From assembly GCA_016840965.1 (NCBI GenBank), contig JAEORI010000319.1, positions 1 through 5,620 on the forward strand: a stretch of 5,620 nucleotides of DNA, given 5' to 3'. Below the pieces are notes generated by a model. It did not search any database, had not been told where the DNA came from, and saw only the letters and a list, made by a program, of their open reading frames with translations. Within the stretch, counting starts at the first letter, position 1. Each line of letters starts with the position of its first letter. Shown here piece after piece: positions 1 through 5,535 of this stretch. Source of the DNA: Candidatus Thorarchaeota archaeon. Lineage in GTDB: Archaea; Asgardarchaeota; Thorarchaeia; Thorarchaeales; Thorarchaeaceae. A program made the position numbers and the translations under genes.

Positions 1-1490
1 TGACCCCAATAATCGATGACCTGGTCAGTAGGTGGTTCAGTCCATTCTGGAGGATGAGGAGGATAAACTAGTGGGCGGGGGTCTGAATTTCCAGCACTAC
101 CATATATGCTGTAGGCAGTGTCCCAGTATCCATCACCATTGTAATCTTCGTCTGCATACTCATCATACCAGTTCCGGTCAATGATGTTGAAGCTACCACT
201 GTCCCTAATGGGATACGAATCTGGAAGGTATTCAGTGTAGAGAAAATAATTCATGGACACATTGTTATCATATACGGAACGTAAGTCTACACCATAGAAT
301 TCAGGTTCCCAACTATACATATCAAGGGCAATATCGTTGAGATAGATTGTGTTTACATGCGAATTCTGTTCCAAAGTAATTCCTGAACGAATAAAATCAC
401 TAATCGTGTTTTCGGAAATCATGTTATCCTCAGATTCCATAAACCAAATGCCATCGTCTCCAACACTGATTTCATTATGTGAAAGTGTGTTGTATCTGCT
501 ATAGTACGAATAAATCCCTACAGAACTACGTAGGATTGAGTTATAGGAAAAAGTAGCCTCGTCACATCCCTCTATATGGATACCGTATATTTCATTATCA
601 ATCAGGATATTTTCCAAAACGATGACGTTAGTTCCAGATGCTTCTATCCCATTTTCATTGTCGGTGCAGAAATTATTGATAACCAAGAGCGGTTGTCCAA
701 CATCATCATTGTATCCTCTAATTCCATAGTTAGAATTGTAATTGCATGTATTGTTTGCTACTATATTACCAAATGAGGAGTCCCAGATCCTTATACCATC
801 GTAATTCTGATTACATGTATTGTTTGCAATGGTATTTGCAATCAAAACCCGACCATAGATACCATTGGTCCCTGTACTACTGCAAAGATTGCTTCTCAGT
901 AAATTAGAGTCACACAATTCGAGGAAAATCCCGTAGTTATTATTGTCATCGCAATCATTGTCAATGACTGTATTGAAATTAGAATCATACATGTAGATTC
1001 CTCTACTATTTGAGAAGCAAGTGTTGTTCTCCACTATATTATGAGCTGACTGAAGCAGATAAATACCATGACCATTGAATGTACAGGTGTTATTGAATAG
1101 ATACCCGAAACTGACATTTTCTAAGAATATTCCAGCTCCCGAGCTTGCTCCAGTCAGATTGCAGTTTTGTATGGTGAAGTTAGCGCGAGTGTCACTAATG
1201 TTGATACAGTGACCAGTTCCTCCACCCAAGTCAATTTCTAATCCTTGAATTATGTAGGGATCTGAACTAGAGCCGTTACCCATCCAACCTTCATCTAGAG
1301 CAGTATCACTAAAGTTTGCATCTCCATGAATTACAATAGGAGTATGTGGTGTACCCGCCGAAACAACGAAATTTTGAATCGAATCCTGTAATGGATGTGC
1401 TAAGGAAAGTGGAATATCTTGACTATAGACACCTATTATTGGCATTGCAATTAATAATAAGCTGACCAAAAAGACTCCCATTTTTCGCAT
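1..1490 (-). CDS. Secreted right-handed parallel beta-helix (NosD/PbH1-like) surface protein, C-terminus beyond window
   Basis: This minus-strand frame is open from an ATG at 1490 to the left edge (496 complete codons, no stop), so the protein is partial at its C-terminus. Residues 1 to about 24 form a signal peptide: a short basic n-region (MRK), a Leu/Ile/Val-rich core and a likely cut near VYSQD. Residues about 100-390 hold roughly twelve coils of 22-26 residues of the form GIYL..S..N.I.NNTC..N, the signature of NosD/PbH1 parallel beta-helices with an asparagine ladder. Residues 447-457 form an acidic D-x-D-x-N-x-D-G-x-x-D loop resembling a calcium-binding EF-hand or dockerin loop. It matches the WYDEY...DGD...DTAY..G...DP.PL tail common after archaeal NosD-like helices. 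A proline-rich linker (about 472-484) then leads into PTDQVIDYWG, probably the start of a cadherin- or Ig-like domain. The start at 1490 is preferred because GGAG lies 9 bases upstream; an in-frame ATG at 1505 is possible. Many NNT sequons suggest N-glycosylation. The protein is probably exported to the cell surface. The ligand or substrate is unknown. Confidence 0.9.
   Translation of the reverse strand, partial: MRKMGVFLVSLLLIAMPIIGVYSQDIPLSLAHPLQDSIQNFVVSAGTPHTPIVIHGDANFSDTALDEGWMGNGSSSDPYIIQGLEIDLGGGTGHCINISDTRANFTIQNCNLTGASSGAGIFLENVSFGYLFNNTCTFNGHGIYLLQSAHNIVENNTCFSNSRGIYMYDSNFNTVIDNDCDDNNNYGIFLELCDSNLLRSNLCSSTGTNGIYGRVLIANTIANNTCNQNYDGIRIWDSSFGNIVANNTCNYNSNYGIRGYNDDVGQPLLVINNFCTDNENGIEASGTNVIVLENILIDNEIYGIHIEGCDEATFSYNSILRSSVGIYSYYSRYNTLSHNEISVGDDGIWFMESEDNMISENTISDFIRSGITLEQNSHVNTIYLNDIALDMYSWEPEFYGVDLRSVYDNNVSMNYFLYTEYLPDSYPIRDSGSFNIIDRNWYDEYADEDYNGDGYWDTAYSIYGSAGNSDPRPLVYPPHPPEWTEPPTDQVIDYWG
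742..830 (-). repeat. Two neighbouring beta-helix coils with near-identical core DNA
   Basis: The 14-base string CATGTATTGTTTGC (plus-strand reading) occurs at 745-758 and again at 814-827. The spacing is 69 bases, exactly 23 codons, or one helical coil. On the coding strand it encodes the ANNTC core of two successive coils. This internal repeat within the surface-protein gene suggests coil duplication; the flanking coil sequence has already diverged. Confidence 0.6.
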
Positions 1491-1527
1491 GTTTGTAGAC
1501 TCCATTGCTAGCACGATTGCCGCTCAG

Positions 1528-1536
1528 TATGTAAAA
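1528..1536 (-). promoter_or_regulatory. Possible TATA box of the beta-helix protein gene
   Basis: The minus-strand sequence TTTTACATA lies about 25 bases before position 1507. That would place the transcript start right at the ATG at 1505 (leaderless) or give a 15-base leader carrying GGAG for the ATG at 1490. The box is imperfect and no clear purine-rich BRE precedes it, so this is a weak call made from position as much as from sequence. Confidence 0.3.
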
Positions 1537-1772
1537 GGAGTCAAATCAAGAGCTGTAGTTATGTTGCTAATATCCCACGCGACAATCAAGTAAACATAGG
1601 TCTCTGTACTTATTAATCAAAGAGGTCGAGTGATTCCTGTTTCTTGTCAGAATTGAGTATCAGATTTTAAATCATGATCTTTTTCTAACAATTGCTCAGA
1701 AAGATTCGTTGAACAACAATCGAAATAGTTAGATTTAGAAGTCAGGACTAGTGGTTAGAAAATAATATGGTT

Positions 1773-1781
1773 GGAGAGAGG
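1773..1781 (+). promoter_or_regulatory. Ribosome binding site deciding the start of the membrane protein
   Basis: The purine run GGAGAGAGG ends 8 bases before the ATG at 1790. An in-frame TTG at 1784 would extend the protein by two residues but sits only 2 bases from the purine run, too close for normal pairing. The site therefore favours the ATG at 1790. Confidence 0.55.
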
Positions 1782-1789
1782 AATTGAGA

Positions 1790-2203
1790 ATGATATTGCT
1801 GGTTTTATGTTTCCTTAGTGGAATCCTTTTTACTGCACTAACAACATTGAGATACAACGCAAGCGGAATTGAATTAGTCGTCCTGTTTTGGTTGATGTTT
1901 TGGTTTTTTTATTCATATGTTGCAGAGATACTACGACTTAGGAATGCGGATCCAAGTATACAGAAATCTATTGATAAGGAAAATCTGTTCGAAAGAAATG
2001 ACAGTTATATTATACTATTCCTCAATCTATGCACATACCTGATTCTCTGGATTTATCCATCAATCCAACCAGTTCATCCTATGGATTACATAATTGCGTA
2101 CTTCCCATTTCCATTTATCCTAGTTGTTTTATACTGGGATTCTGAAAGATTCGGGAGAAAAATCGCTGAGGTAGAATGTAGGGATAAACACAAAGTTTGG
2201 TAG
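1790..2203 (+). CDS. Small four-helix integral membrane protein of unknown function
   Basis: This 137-residue protein is one I do not recognise. Its composition is strongly membrane-like, with four hydrophobic stretches: about residues 1-18 (MILLVLCFLSGILF...), 27-49 (rich in Leu, Trp and Phe), 72-90 (SYIILFLNLCTYLILW) and 98-117 (MDYIIAYFPFPFILVV). The second and third helices are separated by a charged loop (about 50-71) with basic and acidic residues. The C-terminus (about 118-137, ERFGRKIAEVECRDKHKVW) is polar and charged, probably cytosolic. No catalytic motif, metal site or binding signature is visible. The first helix could also act as an uncleaved signal anchor. The ATG at 1790 is chosen over TTG at 1784 because of the spacing from the ribosome binding site. 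It stands 75 bases ahead of the oxidoreductase gene on the same strand, but that gene has a promoter-like sequence of its own, so co-transcription is uncertain. Confidence 0.75.
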   Translation: MILLVLCFLSGILFTALTTLRYNASGIELVVLFWLMFWFFYSYVAEILRLRNADPSIQKSIDKENLFERNDSYIILFLNLCTYLILWIYPSIQPVHPMDYIIAYFPFPFILVVLYWDSERFGRKIAEVECRDKHKVW

Positions 2204-2235
2204 AAATATAGGATGAACCTCAGAAAAGACGAGTG

Positions 2236-2248
2236 AACAAAATAATAC
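2236..2248 (+). promoter_or_regulatory. Likely archaeal BRE/TATA element of the oxidoreductase gene
   Basis: A purine-rich GAACAA followed by AATAATAC lies about 31-38 bases before the ATG at 2279. An archaeal transcript start about 25 bases downstream of the TATA element would fall at about 2270-2278. That gives an almost leaderless message, consistent with the lack of any Shine-Dalgarno-like sequence before the start codon. Confidence 0.4.
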
Positions 2249-2278
2249 TAGGCTACTCAACGGATTCCCTAGTGTGTT

Positions 2279-3097
2279 ATGATGAAATATGGAATCTATA
2301 TCTCGAACTTCGCACTTCATGGAAATCCAACCAAATTCATCAAGTTAGCAGTTGCTGCTGAAGATGCAGGGTGGGATGGTTTCTTTATGTGGGACCACAA
2401 TTATGTGGGAAAGAACCATTCGATTGCAGACCCGTGGATTACACTTGCAGCCATAGCAGCTCGTACCGAAAAGATACGAATTGGCACCACAGTGACTCCT
2501 CTACCAAGAAGACGTCCAGAGAAGGTGGCAAGAGAGGTCGCTACGTTGGACAATCTTTCTAATGGAAGAGTCATTCTTGGAGTTGGATTAGGTGGTTCAT
2601 CTGAAAATGATTATAGAAAGTTTGGAGAAGATGTTGATCTCAAAGAACGAGCTGAGAGACTAGACGAGTCATTAGCCATTCTTGAGGGTCTTTGGTCTGG
2701 AAAACCATTTTCATTCTCTGGGAAACACTACACTATTGAGAAAGTCACATTCAATCCTCGCCCTATTCAGCAGCCTCGTGTACCAATATGGTGTGCAGGA
2801 ACGTGGCCAATAAAAGCTCCATTCCGAAGAGCAGCAAGATACAATGGTGTGTTTCCATTATCGATGAGTGAAGACATGTCTCTAGAGGAATATTTCGATG
2901 TAACTAATTATGTCAAAAAGCATCGAGAATCTATGAAGGACTATGACATTGTAATTATGGGGATATCCAGTGGTGATCCGGAAAAAGACTCATGGATCAA
3001 GGAATCCGAAGCTCTTGGTATGACCTGGTATGTTGAAGTCATGATGGGTGATAATTATGATAAGTTCTTGGAAAGAATTGTGAAGGAGCCCTTTTGA
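2279..3097 (+). CDS. LLM-class (luciferase-like) flavin- or F420-dependent oxidoreductase
   Basis: This 272-residue protein belongs to the bacterial-luciferase-like TIM-barrel superfamily, whose members use FMN or coenzyme F420 to oxidise or reduce small organic substrates. Family landmarks run in order: the first strand MKYGIYISNF; AEDAGWDGFFMWDH (about 27-40), which carries the conserved Trp-Asp-His; ADPWITLAAIAARTEKIRIGT (50-70); the TPLPRRRPEKVAREVATLD segment (73-91); SNGR followed by GVGLGG (94-106); the RAERLDESLAILEGLW helix; and the FSGKHY and NPRPIQQPRVPIW motifs. The C-terminus (about 245-272, GMTWYVEVMMG...RIVKEPF) matches the usual end of the shorter F420-type members, so the length is complete. 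The protein should be cytosolic. An in-frame TAG at 2270-2272 limits the start to the ATG at 2279 or 2282. F420 is plausible in an archaeon, but the cofactor and substrate cannot be read from sequence. Its close resemblance to actinobacterial and chloroflexal members makes transfer from bacteria possible (inference). Confidence 0.92.
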   Translation: MMKYGIYISNFALHGNPTKFIKLAVAAEDAGWDGFFMWDHNYVGKNHSIADPWITLAAIAARTEKIRIGTTVTPLPRRRPEKVAREVATLDNLSNGRVILGVGLGGSSENDYRKFGEDVDLKERAERLDESLAILEGLWSGKPFSFSGKHYTIEKVTFNPRPIQQPRVPIWCAGTWPIKAPFRRAARYNGVFPLSMSEDMSLEEYFDVTNYVKKHRESMKDYDIVIMGISSGDPEKDSWIKESEALGMTWYVEVMMGDNYDKFLERIVKEPF

Positions 3098-3104
3098 AAA
3101 GATA

Positions 3105-3158
3105 CTACAGTGAATACCTATGCCTGTCCAGGAACTCCTGCTTCTTTGCAGGATTGTA
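3105..3158 (-). repeat. Direct repeat of the nrdD 3' end, distal copy (partner at 5482-5535)
   Basis: The 54 bases align without gaps with 5482-5535 at a constant offset of 2377, with 43 identities. The longest shared runs are TGCCTGTCCA and GCAGGATTG (plus-strand reading). Both copies end on a stop codon (TAG here, TAA in the intact gene). The repeat pair brackets the peptidase and HNH genes. Confidence 0.8.
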
Positions 3159-3176
3159 GATAGTGAAGGTTCTGTA
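3105..3176 (-). pseudogene. Remnant of a second nrdD 3' end
   Basis: Minus-strand translation directly after the HNH gene's stop reads YRTFTI and then YNPAKKQEFLDRHRYSL and a TAG stop (3105-3107). The last 17 residues match the C-terminus of the anaerobic ribonucleotide reductase at 5482-5535 at 15 positions. The DNA matches at 43 of 54 bases with no gap, and five of the seven differing sense codons are synonymous. The upstream part of NrdD, including the glycyl-radical SRITGY motif and the zinc-ribbon cysteines, is absent, so this cannot be a functional reductase. The homology may continue weakly for some 20 more bases with indels (a shared ACAG and ACCTTCA), but that is uncertain. The frame is the same as that of the HNH gene, separated from it only by its TAG. 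It is either the old end of a target gene displaced by an insertion or the last piece of a decayed paralogue. Confidence 0.75.
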
Positions 3177-3413
3177 CTACCAGCGACCAGTCTTCTTCTT
3201 GTCCCGTTTGTGAGCATTGTGATGTGCTTTCTGTGAACTGAACACGTGCAGATTGCTCCTACGATTGTCAGACTTGTCCCGATTCTTGTGGTGGACAACC
3301 TCGCCTTTTTGAAGTTTCCTTCCTAGCTTCCTCTCTGCTACATGCCTATGGACAGGTATTCCGGAGTCAGCAAAGCGTTTGTACCCCTTTTTGTCCTTCT
3401 TGAATAGCCCCAT
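3177..3413 (-). CDS. Small HNH endonuclease-like protein
   Basis: This protein has 78 residues and is very basic. The region IPVHRHVAERKLGRKL (19-34) followed by EVVHHKNRDKSDNRRSNL (38-55) and H64, H65 and H68 fits the HNH_3-like fold found in free-standing and intron-borne homing endonucleases. In that fold, His41/His42 would give the metal and catalytic histidines, Asn50 or Asn54 the structural asparagine, and the last His cluster the final metal ligand. The family nicks or cuts DNA with a divalent metal. The Lys-rich ends (KKDKKGYK at the start, KRDKKKTGRW at the end) probably bind DNA. No second specificity domain is present, so it is at the small end of the family. It begins 37 bases after the peptidase stop, on the same strand. 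It has no Shine-Dalgarno sequence but a TATA-like string about 25 bases ahead, so it may be leaderless. It abuts the nrdD remnant, which suggests a link to nrdD-directed mobility (inference). An inactive or regulatory DNA-binding role is possible. Confidence 0.82.
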   Translation of the reverse strand: MGLFKKDKKGYKRFADSGIPVHRHVAERKLGRKLQKGEVVHHKNRDKSDNRRSNLHVFSSQKAHHNAHKRDKKKTGRW

Positions 3414-3433
3414 ATCCGCGATATGTGTTGATT

Positions 3434-3445
3434 TGATAAAAACCT
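3434..3445 (-). promoter_or_regulatory. Possible TATA element of the HNH gene
   Basis: The minus-strand sequence AGGTTTTTATCA lies in the 37-base gap between the peptidase stop and the HNH start. Its centre is about 26 bases before the ATG at 3413, the spacing expected for a leaderless archaeal transcript. The gap contains no purine-rich ribosome binding site. The HNH gene could also be read through from the peptidase gene. Confidence 0.35.
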
Positions 3446-3450
3446 ATATC

Positions 3451-5292
3451 TTATTCATCCTGAAGCTTTTGCTTGAAGAAATGGACTCTTGCTGCGAGGT
3501 TCCGGACAGTGGAATATTTGTCTAATGACACATGTCCAGCAATAGGTTCTATTATCAATGAAAGATCGTGATTTCGTGCATACAGTCGATTTGCAAATTC
3601 AAGAACTGGAGGAAGTGGAGTTCGACTGTCATTTGCAGCTTGAAAGATAGCAAGAGGGGCTTTGACATCATCAACTTTCGAAATGGGGGAGAGTTTTAAC
3701 ATCAAGTCCCGGTTCTTCACCGGGTCCCCCCACATGTACTCGACAAACTCCTTGAACTTCGCATCCCCGTGGTCCAAGAGATAAGTCCAATCCGCAATTG
3801 GCACTACTGCATAACCAGCAGCCCATCTGTCTGGCTGAAATGCCAATGCCGCCAAGGTCATGAATCCGCCGTATGATCCCCCTCCTATCCCCACCTTCTT
3901 GGGATTGACTGGGAAATTCTTGATAATATGGTCTGCACCTGAACTTACGTCTTCAAGGTCGGCTTCCCCAGCCTTTTGAAACAGAGCTTTCATGAATTCC
4001 TCACCATATCCCGTAGAACCACGAAAATTAGGGGCAAAGACCGCAAATCCCTCTTGAGTGAAAATCTGAAATAGCGCATAAAAGTCATCAGAGATATGAC
4101 TAATTGGTCCCCCATGAATCCACATTATCAATGGATATCCTTCCTCTGGTGGTGGGGACGAGGGAAGTAATAGGAATCCGTGAATTCTCAAGCCATCATA
4201 CGAGGAGGGATAATACACTGATTGTGATGCAACAACCGGAAAAGCCTCTGTGCCGATTAATGGGTCACTCCAATTTGTCAGTCGTTCTTCGGTCTTCTCC
4301 TCGAGGTCATATGTCCAAAGGTCTATTGGCTCTGCTGAAGATGTGTGTGTAAAGAAGAGAGTTTCAGCACCGTTCCATTTTCTTATTTTTAGGGGATAGT
4401 TAGTACCAATAGCGAGTTCAACATGACTCATCTCACCACTATCAATATTGATAACTGAAACAGTCGATCTACCATCCTTCGTTGCTCCTACATAGAGCTT
4501 CTTTCCGTCCAGACTCCAATGACAGAAAGTAATCTCTCCTTCGGGCTGTTGTAAGGTTGTCAACTCCATCGTCTTAGCATTGAAGATGGAGAGGTCACCA
4601 TATGTTCCCTTGGGTACAAGAATTGGAATAATTGGTTCCTGGTGTTGCCACTGTGGCCAGAACCAGAAGGATACCAAAGAGTCTTGCTCAGCTATAACCT
4701 CTTTTGTATTAGGATTGAAGATAGTCATGAGTCCTTCCTGGACACCTCCAGGTCTTGATCCTAAGAGATACGCAAAATCTGGGTGTGTCCAACCAATAAA
4801 CCCTGCTCCAAAGACCTCCTTTAGAACGAGCTCTGGTTCTGCATCAAGATTGTTATCGATGATTGAAACATGCTGTACTTTGTCTGTAGACCCAGCAAAT
4901 AATACTCTGTCATCATCTGGAGACCACACATAGTATATCATACGTTGAGGTTCGATTTTCTTGAAGGTATGTTTCTTCACATCGTCAATGGTCTTAACTC
5001 CAGTTGTTGGCACTCGACATAATTGATGTTTCTCAGAGCCATCATAATCCACAGCAGTAAGTGTCCATTCATCATCGGATGATAGTTGTGCTTCGTATGA
5101 AGCAAGCCCTTCTGGAATGGTCAGGACTCTCTCTTGGGGGCTAGAGATCTTCGAATGATAAAGTGATACACCTCCAGTTTCAGAGAAAGCTCTATGGACA
5201 AAGACCTCTCCTTTATCTGAGATATCATGTGGCATGAGAATAAACAAGTTTGACTTCAGAGTGAACTCCAAGCGTTTGTACAGTGGTAGCAT
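3451..5292 (-). CDS. S9 family (prolyl oligopeptidase/acylaminoacyl-peptidase-like) serine peptidase
   Basis: This 613-residue two-domain peptidase matches the usual length of archaeal S9C enzymes. Residues 1 to about 350 form a beta-propeller with repeated SPDD/SLDGKKLYVG-type strands that gates access to the active site. Residues about 355-613 form the alpha/beta-hydrolase domain. The oxyanion segment HGGP is at 393-396. The nucleophile Ser473 lies in GGSYGG, Asp555 in AANDSRTP and His587 in AGHVSLDK. The Ser-Asp and Asp-His spacings (82 and 32) are typical of the family, so the triad is complete and the enzyme should be active. S9C members remove N-acylated residues or cut short peptides. 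No signal peptide is evident, so a cytosolic role in peptide turnover is likely. The ATG at 5292 has GAGGGG 5 bases upstream and a good TATA box further up. The gene lies between an intact nrdD tail and a broken nrdD tail, an unusual position. The exact specificity (acylaminoacyl-peptidase, dipeptidyl or oligopeptidase) is open. Confidence 0.95.
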   Translation of the reverse strand: MLPLYKRLEFTLKSNLFILMPHDISDKGEVFVHRAFSETGGVSLYHSKISSPQERVLTIPEGLASYEAQLSSDDEWTLTAVDYDGSEKHQLCRVPTTGVKTIDDVKKHTFKKIEPQRMIYYVWSPDDDRVLFAGSTDKVQHVSIIDNNLDAEPELVLKEVFGAGFIGWTHPDFAYLLGSRPGGVQEGLMTIFNPNTKEVIAEQDSLVSFWFWPQWQHQEPIIPILVPKGTYGDLSIFNAKTMELTTLQQPEGEITFCHWSLDGKKLYVGATKDGRSTVSVINIDSGEMSHVELAIGTNYPLKIRKWNGAETLFFTHTSSAEPIDLWTYDLEEKTEERLTNWSDPLIGTEAFPVVASQSVYYPSSYDGLRIHGFLLLPSSPPPEEGYPLIMWIHGGPISHISDDFYALFQIFTQEGFAVFAPNFRGSTGYGEEFMKALFQKAGEADLEDVSSGADHIIKNFPVNPKKVGIGGGSYGGFMTLAALAFQPDRWAAGYAVVPIADWTYLLDHGDAKFKEFVEYMWGDPVKNRDLMLKLSPISKVDDVKAPLAIFQAANDSRTPLPPVLEFANRLYARNHDLSLIIEPIAGHVSLDKYSTVRNLAARVHFFKQKLQDE

Positions 5293-5297
5293 ATAAT

Positions 5298-5303
5298 CCC
5301 CTC
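5298..5303 (-). promoter_or_regulatory. Ribosome binding site of the S9 peptidase gene
   Basis: The minus-strand purine run GAGGGG lies 5 bases before the ATG at 5292. It supports that start over later in-frame ATGs. Confidence 0.55.
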
Positions 5304-5342
5304 AGATATCGAACAACTAAACGGAGTGACCAGTACTAGTTG

Positions 5343-5356
5343 ATAATAAATCTTTC
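5343..5356 (-). promoter_or_regulatory. Archaeal BRE/TATA promoter of the S9 peptidase gene
   Basis: On the minus strand GAAAG (BRE-like) is followed directly by ATTTATTAT, a good match to the archaeal TATA consensus. The transcript start would fall near 5318-5322, giving a leader of about 26-30 bases that contains the GAGGGG ribosome binding site. This is the best promoter in the window and indicates that the peptidase is transcribed separately from nrdD. Confidence 0.6.
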
Positions 5357-5481
5357 AATCTGAGGATTAGACAGGCGAAGAAAAGTACCTAGTTAATGGA
5401 CGAGGTGAAAACGTGCAGTTGGACAGATTTTCATATCAAAAGAATGAACAGACAACCCTTGATGATTCTGAGTGAATAGAG

Positions 5482-5535
5482 TTACAGATTGTATCGATGC
5501 CTGTCCAAGAACTCTTGCTTCTTCGCAGGATTGAA
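5482..5535 (-). repeat. Direct repeat of the nrdD 3' end, proximal copy (within intact nrdD)
   Basis: This is the intact partner of the copy at 3105-3158. It forms the last 17 codons and stop of the complete-looking nrdD reading frame. Because the adjoining upstream sequence encodes the radical-glycine and zinc-ribbon motifs, this is the functional copy. Confidence 0.8.

Larger units (their letters stand above)
1506..1789. other. Divergent intergenic region
   Basis: This gap lies between two divergently transcribed genes and contains no coding frame that I believe in. It should hold both promoters. On the minus strand the best TATA-like string is at 1528-1536. On the plus strand, CGAAATAGTTAG (1721-1732) is a possible BRE plus TATA for the membrane protein gene, and the AT-rich string at 1761-1768 is a poorer one because it would leave no room for a leader. 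A short near-palindrome, GATTTTAAATC, sits at about 1662-1672 and could be an operator, but nothing else supports that. I see no RNA gene or transposon end. Confidence 0.4.

Noticed and set aside
576..776. Plus-strand 66-codon open frame inside the beta-helix gene
   Set aside because: It lies wholly opposite the much longer minus-strand reading frame, which has clear coil repeats; its translation shows no recognisable features.
1..1490. Regularly spaced repeats considered as a CRISPR array
   Set aside because: The periodicity of 66-69 bases is a whole number of codons in an open frame and the repeats are similar at protein rather than DNA level; it is a beta-helix.
1662..1687. AT-rich near-palindrome followed by a T-run, considered as a terminator or operator
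   Set aside because: It lies upstream of both divergent genes, so there is nothing to terminate, and a 5-base arm is too short to claim an operator.
2129..2562. Minus-strand 63-codon frame at 2129-2320 and plus-strand 63-codon frame at 2371-2562
   Set aside because: They overlap the membrane protein and oxidoreductase in other frames and have no motif or plausible start signal.
2990..3298. Minus-strand 102-codon open frame overlapping the HNH gene and oxidoreductase end
   Set aside because: It overlaps the HNH gene in another frame and the oxidoreductase on the other strand; both of those have conserved motifs and this one has none.
4104..4933. Plus-strand open frames at 4104-4352 and 4580-4933 opposite the peptidase
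   Set aside because: The peptidase frame is intact with a full catalytic triad; these are opposite-strand shadows.
5293..5481. Intergenic region after nrdD, searched for a small gene, RNA or transposon end
   Set aside because: Only very short open frames (for example 11 codons from 5443) and no stable hairpin or terminal inverted repeat were seen; the promoter of the peptidase is the only supported element.
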